NCBI RefSeq assembly: GCF_043641665.1 | Contig: NC_092186.1 | Location: 22,421,501-22,485,500 of the forward strand | Direction of reading: 5' to 3' | Length of the DNA stretch: 64,000 nucleotides | From: Enoplosus armatus | Lineage: Eukaryota > Chordata > Actinopteri > Centrarchiformes > Enoplosidae | Shown: positions 60,101 to 64,000 of the stretch, one piece after another | Position numbering within the stretch: position 1 is the stretch's first letter | How the letters are laid out: every line of letters starts with the position of its first letter | Program-made: the position numbers and the translations under genes | Notes under the pieces: model-generated | What the model saw: the letters and a program-made list of their open reading frames with translations, nothing else | The model's database searches: none | Told to the model about the DNA's origin: nothing

Positions 60101-61877
60101 CTCTCTGCTGACCTCCTCTCTTCCCCCGTTCTCCTGTTTCCCCCAGTCAGTGACTTACTGACCCAATGTTCCACATAAGTCCGCTGTCCTCAAGCTCCTC
60201 TTTTACAAAAAAAAATTAAAAAAGAGGGAAAAGTGCACAGCCAGCGGTAGAGCAAACATCGCAACGACTTGTAATTTCATTATTTGTGACTGTGTCTGTT
60301 TGGAAATTCTGCAGTACCCAAAAAATCTGCCTGAGACAAGGTGGGTGAGGTGCCACAGCTGACTCTTAGGTGGGTCGTATGACGTCACATGTGTATGTAC
60401 GAGGTCTGTCCTTTCGGTTGACTAAAATACAGCAACATGAACGGTATGCGTGCCCTACGTGCAGCTTCTAATTTGAGAGGTGGGCTGCATGTAGTCACGC
60501 ACAAGTCAAACAGCTCGGGTATTAATAATGAGCTGTTGCCACGAGGGAGAAATATCAAGGGATAGAGGGCAGACAGGCTGTAAAAGCCCATTGAGGCACA
60601 TTTGTGGGCTACATGAATGAAACTGCCTTGACTTTGACCACAAGTTTACACTTTCCAGGGAAATTGAGCCATTTGGTCTTAAATCCGATCAGTATTAGTG
60701 GTGTATTTGTGTCATTGAAGTATATTAACTCTATACCAGATTGTTTGTTTGTTTTTGCTCAAATAACTAAACGCTTTTTTTTAATCTTTTCAGCAGAACT
60801 GATTTATTTATTATCGTCACCTTTTGAGTTGATATGGTGAACTTGTTGGCGAACCGGTGCTTATTTACTACACTCAGCAGCTATGGAGCGACATTATCAT
60901 TCATTTAGAGTCGTGTTTGTGGCCACATGGTGAAAGTCCAATATTCACTCTGTTTTTAGCTCTGTGATCTCTACCAGCTCCTGAGGGAAACATCTGACTC
61001 TTTAGCTTCTAAACGCTGCACTGTGTTCACCAGCGAGTCGCAGGAAGTGTACAGTGAATTTTTTAGCTGAAAACAATGAGCTGAAAGTTGGCGCAAAGCA
61101 CCGTGAAGCCGAGAGGAGCTGCTGGTTCATCACTATGAGTGACCCCTTTCACGCTCTTATAAAACACTGATTATAGCCGCTCCAAACTGTTCAAGCATGG
61201 GCCAAGTGTCATGACTCAGGAGGCCAATCAGAGCCTACCGAACAAATACAAAGCACAATCACTAACCGAAGGGTCTTGTTTTCAGTTCAACTGCACACTT
61301 CCTATCTGATGTCAACAACAAAAAGTGCTAAATAAACGTTTTAGATTGATTGACGGATTGAGGCAAAATGTTCTCCCTAGTTTTCTGTCCCAGTTCCTCC
61401 CACCTAGAGGGGTCTTGAATACATGTTGACACATAGCAAAATCTGAAAGTGCTGAGAGATGAAAGGCGGTGACAAGTGGGCTTGGGGTCGACGTCGGGTT
61501 GTTTTGCTGCTTTGCCGTTTGTTCTGTTTTGCCCCGATTCTCCTCAGAAATGCTAATGAAAGGATGTGGAAGCGGGGGTTGGCAGCAAACTGACAGATTA
61601 GCATAACAATAGCAATCATAACAAACACACACACAGGCATGAAGGTTCATACGAAGGCACACACATGAACACATTCACATGCATATGCATCCCTGCAGTC
61701 TCACTTCTCTTGCATCCACCCACACACACCCACACACACACACACACACATTCACACATTTACACTTTCACCAGGTAGTTTGTGTTATAATGTGGTGGTA
61801 TAATGTGGTGGTTGGGGGATGAAAAGGTCAGAACTGGAACAGCCTGCAGACAGAGACACACAGTAAACGTGAGTGTG

Positions 61878-61924
<47 letters not shown>

Positions 61925-62172
61925 CAAGAGAGAAATGACACTTTTGTACGTCTCCTCGGAGAACAGAAGAGCAGGGCTTTTCTGTCTGAGAGTCTCGAGT
62001 GTGTCCAGCTGACGGTGTCATTGTGTTTGAGTGCCAATAGGAGCCTGGTGATTATCAGCCCTATTCAGACACCAAACACACACACTGTACACACATACAT
62101 ACACGCACGCACACACTTGCGACCTCAGCTAAGCCTTGGTGCACAAACAGCACACGGAAATTAAACATCAAT

Positions 62173-62220
<48 letters not shown>

Positions 62221-63319
62221 AGAAAAAGCCCAACCACATTTGAGATGTGAAAAGGGGAAACATTGCACAATGCAAATATGAAGTTCACCATTCATTAGGA
62301 GCAGAGCTAATCATGTGCACACAGAACCAACGTTACCGTGGCACTGTAAAGTGAACGCCCCCCCCCCCCCCCTTCCTCTCTGAGGAGCCAAGAGGAGGGC
62401 AAAAGCAAAAACAGCCCTGCATACGCAACGTGACACAAAACACTTGTGGAGCTTCCAGTTCATTTCGCTCACCGCGTAAAGTGCCGCCATTCATTGCAGC
62501 TTTAGTCACCAGCTGTACTTTGTTGAATGAAAAGACAGCAACAACAAAAAAACTGAATCATCATGTACTCTTACTCCCATCTCTGCTGGTCACTTACAGT
62601 CTGAAATACAAAGCTGTTATCTCACTGCAAAACTTCCATGTTCTGCTCACTTGACCTCATGTGGTTAACATTAAAATCAGACTGGAGTGCAGTGAAACTT
62701 TAACCTTGTACCTTCGACAGCCTGACTAGTGTTACGCTTAAAATGCCAAAATGCAACGTCGAATTTATACATTTTGAACTTTCTTAAACCAGTTCTACGG
62801 TAACTGCTTCACTTTTAAGTTTCGCCAAGAAGGCGAAATCCTTATTGCATGCCCATCGCTGTTTGTGCAATAGTTTTCTTACTCTTGTAGGATCTTGCTG
62901 TCAGTTGTCTGAGGGAAACCAAAGTCCATCACCTCGTCCATCAGCTCGTACACTGTCACGAAGTTGTCCCGAATGCTCTCCTCCTCAAGCTCCTTAAAGT
63001 ACTCCTTGAAGACCTTCACAGACACACACAGGGAGACGTAGTTCGGCACACACATTATATCATACAAGTTGTTTGGCTGTGCATTCATGCTTTTTGCATT
63101 GTGTATTTGGTAGGGAAAGTCTGGAATCATATAATCTGCCACTTCAATTAACAACTACTCAATCAGGCCGAGTGGGTTGATAGCACGTGTTGAACACAAG
63201 TAGCAAGTGGAAGTTAAAGATTTGGACTAAAGTGTCGGGGGACAGACGCACCTGGACAATTTTATAGAGAAAGGAGTACACCAGGGCAGCGTTGGCATTC
63301 TTCTTGGTCATCGCCACCA
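45553..63319 (-). CDS. ap1m3: AP-1 complex medium chain (mu-1 subunit), 10 of about 12 exons, 5' end outside window
   Basis: Minus-strand coding exons: 63319-63252, 63013-62883, 57925-57778, 56473-56347, 52950-52808, 51538-51467, 51165-51007, 48828-48703, 48224-48149, 45575-45553. All phases agree; total 1,073 bases including TAA. Compared with the usual 423 aa, only the first ~67 codons are missing, beyond position 64000. Motifs in order: [17 protein letters not shown] and [19 protein letters not shown] (longin-like N-domain); [115 protein letters not shown] and SGDYQLRTN end (mu homology domain). The F-x-D in EVFMDV and the W in LPWVRY form the YxxPhi-signal pocket in this family. The product sorts tyrosine-motif cargo at the trans-Golgi/endosome with gamma, beta1 and sigma1. 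Residues mix mu1A-like (FENDRT, RSTANNV, KWVPE) and mu1B-like (FTVSGIQ, TQSGDY) features, so the paralogue symbol is a best guess. Confidence 0.95.
46205..46373 (+). mobile_element. 3' part of a Tc1-type non-autonomous element
   Basis: Ends in GTCCACATACTTCTGGCCAT then TTACTGTA, which resembles the terminal inverted repeat of a very common fish element (GTCCACATACTTTTGGCCAT then ATAGTGTA, from memory). Upstream blocks (AGAGGAGCGGATATTAAAG, GTGGTTGTAGAATAAGATGT, AATCACGTATG) fit the same element. The matching 5' end was not found, so it is truncated. It lies in the last intron of the AP-1 mu gene. Confidence 0.55.
46832..46872 (+). repeat. (CT)n microsatellite
   Basis: About 20 TC units in the last intron of the AP-1 mu gene. 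Confidence 0.92.
46903..47530 (+). repeat. Locally duplicated unit in the last AP-1 mu intron
   Basis: CCTTGGCATTCTCTG...CCAGGTAATGTGTATGATGG...GGTTCATTCCTAGGGCG (46903-47047) recurs in the same order as CCTTGGCATCCTGTG...CCAGGTAATGGATATGATGG...GGTTCACTCTTAGGGCAC (47401-47515). The two lie about 470-500 bases apart. A partial third copy (GGGTTCATTCCCAGGGC) is near 47236. Confidence 0.6.
48073..48126 (+). repeat. (TG)n microsatellite beside an AP-1 mu splice donor
   Basis: About 27 uninterrupted units, read as (CA)n on the coding strand. It begins 21 bases after the GT of the donor at 48148-48147. Confidence 0.95.
50341..50882 (-). mobile_element. AGTGGTGGAA...TTCCACCACTG non-autonomous element, about 540 bp
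   Basis: The right end (GTAAATGTACTTAGTTACTTTCCACCACTG region) and the left end (AGTGGCGGAGGAGGTACGTA) are imperfect inverted repeats. The interior carries the words AAAGTATTAGCATCG, TACTTAAAGTACCAAAAGTA, GGCCCACTTCAGAATAATG, TGTTGCAGCTGATAAA, TATATACTGCTGGGTAAC, CAAAGTAACTAGTAAG and AAAATGGAAATACTCGAGTA. I recall this set as a very abundant repeat in percomorph genomes. No coding capacity. Probably full length, in an AP-1 mu intron. Transposon superfamily not assigned; the drawn strand is arbitrary. Confidence 0.7.
51416..51446 (+). repeat. (TG)n microsatellite beside an AP-1 mu splice donor
   Basis: About 14 units, (CA)n on the coding strand, starting 20 bases after the donor GT at 51466-51465. 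Confidence 0.9.
53070..53114 (+). repeat. (TC)n(AC)n compound microsatellite
   Basis: About 11 TC and 11 AC units in the AP-1 mu intron upstream of the 52950 acceptor; another (CA)n at 53296-53319. Confidence 0.9.
53712..53773 (+). repeat. (TG)n microsatellite
   Basis: About 31 units; another (TG)n of about 23 units follows at 53870-53917, in the same intron. Confidence 0.93.
54058..54129 (+). repeat. (CA)n microsatellite, opposite sense to its neighbours
   Basis: About 35 CA units. Together with the two (TG)n tracts to the left it makes a pair of complementary arrays within 350 bases. Confidence 0.93.
54987..55000 (+). promoter_or_regulatory. CTCF-like core motif in an AP-1 mu intron
   Basis: CCAGCAGAGGGCAG matches every position of the CTCF core CCASYAGRKGGCRS and has the favoured GGGCAG end. 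It has the same orientation as the one at 12139. Confidence 0.5.
55222..55640 (+). other. T run and purine-rich stretch in an AP-1 mu intron
   Basis: A 17-base T run (about 55222-55238) and, from 55430 to 55640, a long A/G-rich stretch with no reading frame of interest. Confidence 0.6.
57929..57953 (+). repeat. (GA)n forming the pyrimidine tract of an AP-1 mu acceptor
   Basis: On the coding strand this is (CT)n directly followed by CAG at the acceptor ending at 57926, so the microsatellite itself is the polypyrimidine tract. Confidence 0.92.
59232..59545 (+). repeat. Third dispersed fish repeat, copy 1
   Basis: Words CTTTGAGTTGTGTTTCTGG, GAATGAAAGCCCAA, CTTTTAGCTCTCACTCCAG, CAGCTGCTAAAGGCTCCAC, TGTGTTCACCAGGTAGTCG and CAATGAGCTGGGAAACG occur in the same order, diverged, at 60888-61200. 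Both lie in the large AP-1 mu intron between exons 62883 and 57925. Confidence 0.6.
60888..61200 (+). repeat. Third dispersed fish repeat, copy 2
   Basis: Words ATTTAGAGTCGTGTTTGTGG, GGTGAAAGTCCAATATTCAC, TTTTTAGCTCTGTGATCTC, TAGCTTCTAAACGCTGCAC, TGTGTTCACCAGCGAGTCG and CAATGAGCTGAAAGTTGG align with the copy at 59232-59545, in the same direction. Confidence 0.6.
61720..61752 (+). repeat. (CA)n microsatellite
   Basis: About 14 units with one CC interruption, in the same large intron. Confidence 0.85.
61880..61920 (+). repeat. (TG)n microsatellite
   Basis: About 19 units ending in GCGCGCAC. Confidence 0.92.
62177..62218 (+). repeat. (TA)n microsatellite
   Basis: About 21 TA units, self-complementary; a C run follows at 62359-62372. 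Confidence 0.93.
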
Positions 63320-64000
63320 CTGAAGAAAGGACGGTTAAGAAATACGTGTACATCTACATGTGACAGGTACAGTCCCTCGAGTTGAAAAACCTGCATATTG
63401 TCACGAACCAGAAATGGACAAGACGGAAGACATGCAGTGAACATCTTTTAAAGATACTGTGGGTGGTTATGAGATGAATGAAATGAAAAAAAAAAGTTAG
63501 CAGAATGCATCACACTCGCGAGCAATTGAGAACATGGCCACGGGGAGGTAAAACAGCTCAGCCGTCTAATGCAGTGCACTGGGAATACCACTTACTGCAA
63601 TATCATGCTGAATTAATAATGTGTGAGGCGGTCTGACTGCCCAATCTCGCGTTAAGAAAAAGAGGATACACAGTGGCTGTGATACGTGATGTGACGAAAC
63701 AGAAGCTGCCTGCTGCAGAGACCTGAAGCACAGGACTTCATATGGAGCTGGAGGCAGCTCTATTCAGGTATCAGATGCTGTAAATCTCTGCTACACTGTA
63801 TATTTACTCACCCCTCTGCATATATGATAATGAATACACATGGCTGATGGGACATTTAAGTAGAAAGTAGGGATGCCGCTTACTCTGGGAAACTATACTA
63901 TGATAAACTGGGGAATTTCTTCAGACCCACATTCAGTTTACTACAGTAAAGGCTCATTTTCAGCAGACAGAACAAGGCACGGTATTCAGACATGAACTCA
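63320..64000 (-). other. AP-1 mu intron reaching the window edge
   Basis: The acceptor at 63321-63320 is the last junction seen. No sequence coding for the family's first 67 residues (the MSAS... start and the HFMP-type block) was found here on the minus strand, so those exons are outside. No other feature recognised. Confidence 0.7.

Overview
The window is nuclear DNA of a bony fish, most likely a spiny-rayed (percomorph) teleost. Genes are split by many GT-AG introns, intergenic space is large, (TG)n/(CA)n and (GA)n microsatellites are very dense, and several dispersed repeats have the look of families common in percomorph genomes. No tRNA, rRNA, CRISPR array or intact autonomous transposon was seen.

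Four protein-coding genes can be supported. (1) cfap144 (fam183a), plus strand, 4820-6443, four coding exons, 130 aa: a small ciliary microtubule protein with a good RFX X-box just upstream. (2) ebna1bp2 (EBP2), minus strand, 10308-7288, nine coding exons, 309 aa: a nucleolar 60S ribosome-assembly factor with an E-box and an ETS-like site at its 5' end. These two genes are tail-to-tail, 844 bp apart. (3) tmem125, plus strand, coding sequence in a single exon 40084-40782 (232 aa, four predicted membrane segments), probably with a CpG-rich non-coding first exon ending at 29948 and a 9.7 kb 5' intron. (4) An AP-1 clathrin adaptor medium (mu) chain, minus strand, ten coding exons from 63319 down to 45553, lacking only its first ~67 codons, which lie beyond the right edge; residues are a mixture of mu1A and mu1B, so the teleost paralogue ap1m3 is the best guess. 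tmem125 and the AP-1 mu gene are also tail-to-tail.

Layout: 1-4.6 kb, no gene seen; 4.6-10.5 kb, compact cfap144/ebna1bp2 pair; 10.5-29.5 kb, non-coding with repeats, one CTCF-like core and two short coding-like segments that I cannot assign; 29.5-40.8 kb, tmem125 including its presumed intron; 40.8-44 kb, non-coding; 44-64 kb, AP-1 mu gene with very repeat-rich introns. The order cfap144-ebna1bp2-tmem125 matches human 1p34.2 (from memory), except that CFAP57, expected between ebna1bp2 and tmem125, is not visible.

Nothing here looks like a new biological system. The most interesting points are the concentration of microsatellites exactly at splice sites of the AP-1 mu gene (and one of cfap144), the RFX sites, the possible CTCF sites, and the two orphan coding-like segments at 22.2 and 23.1 kb.
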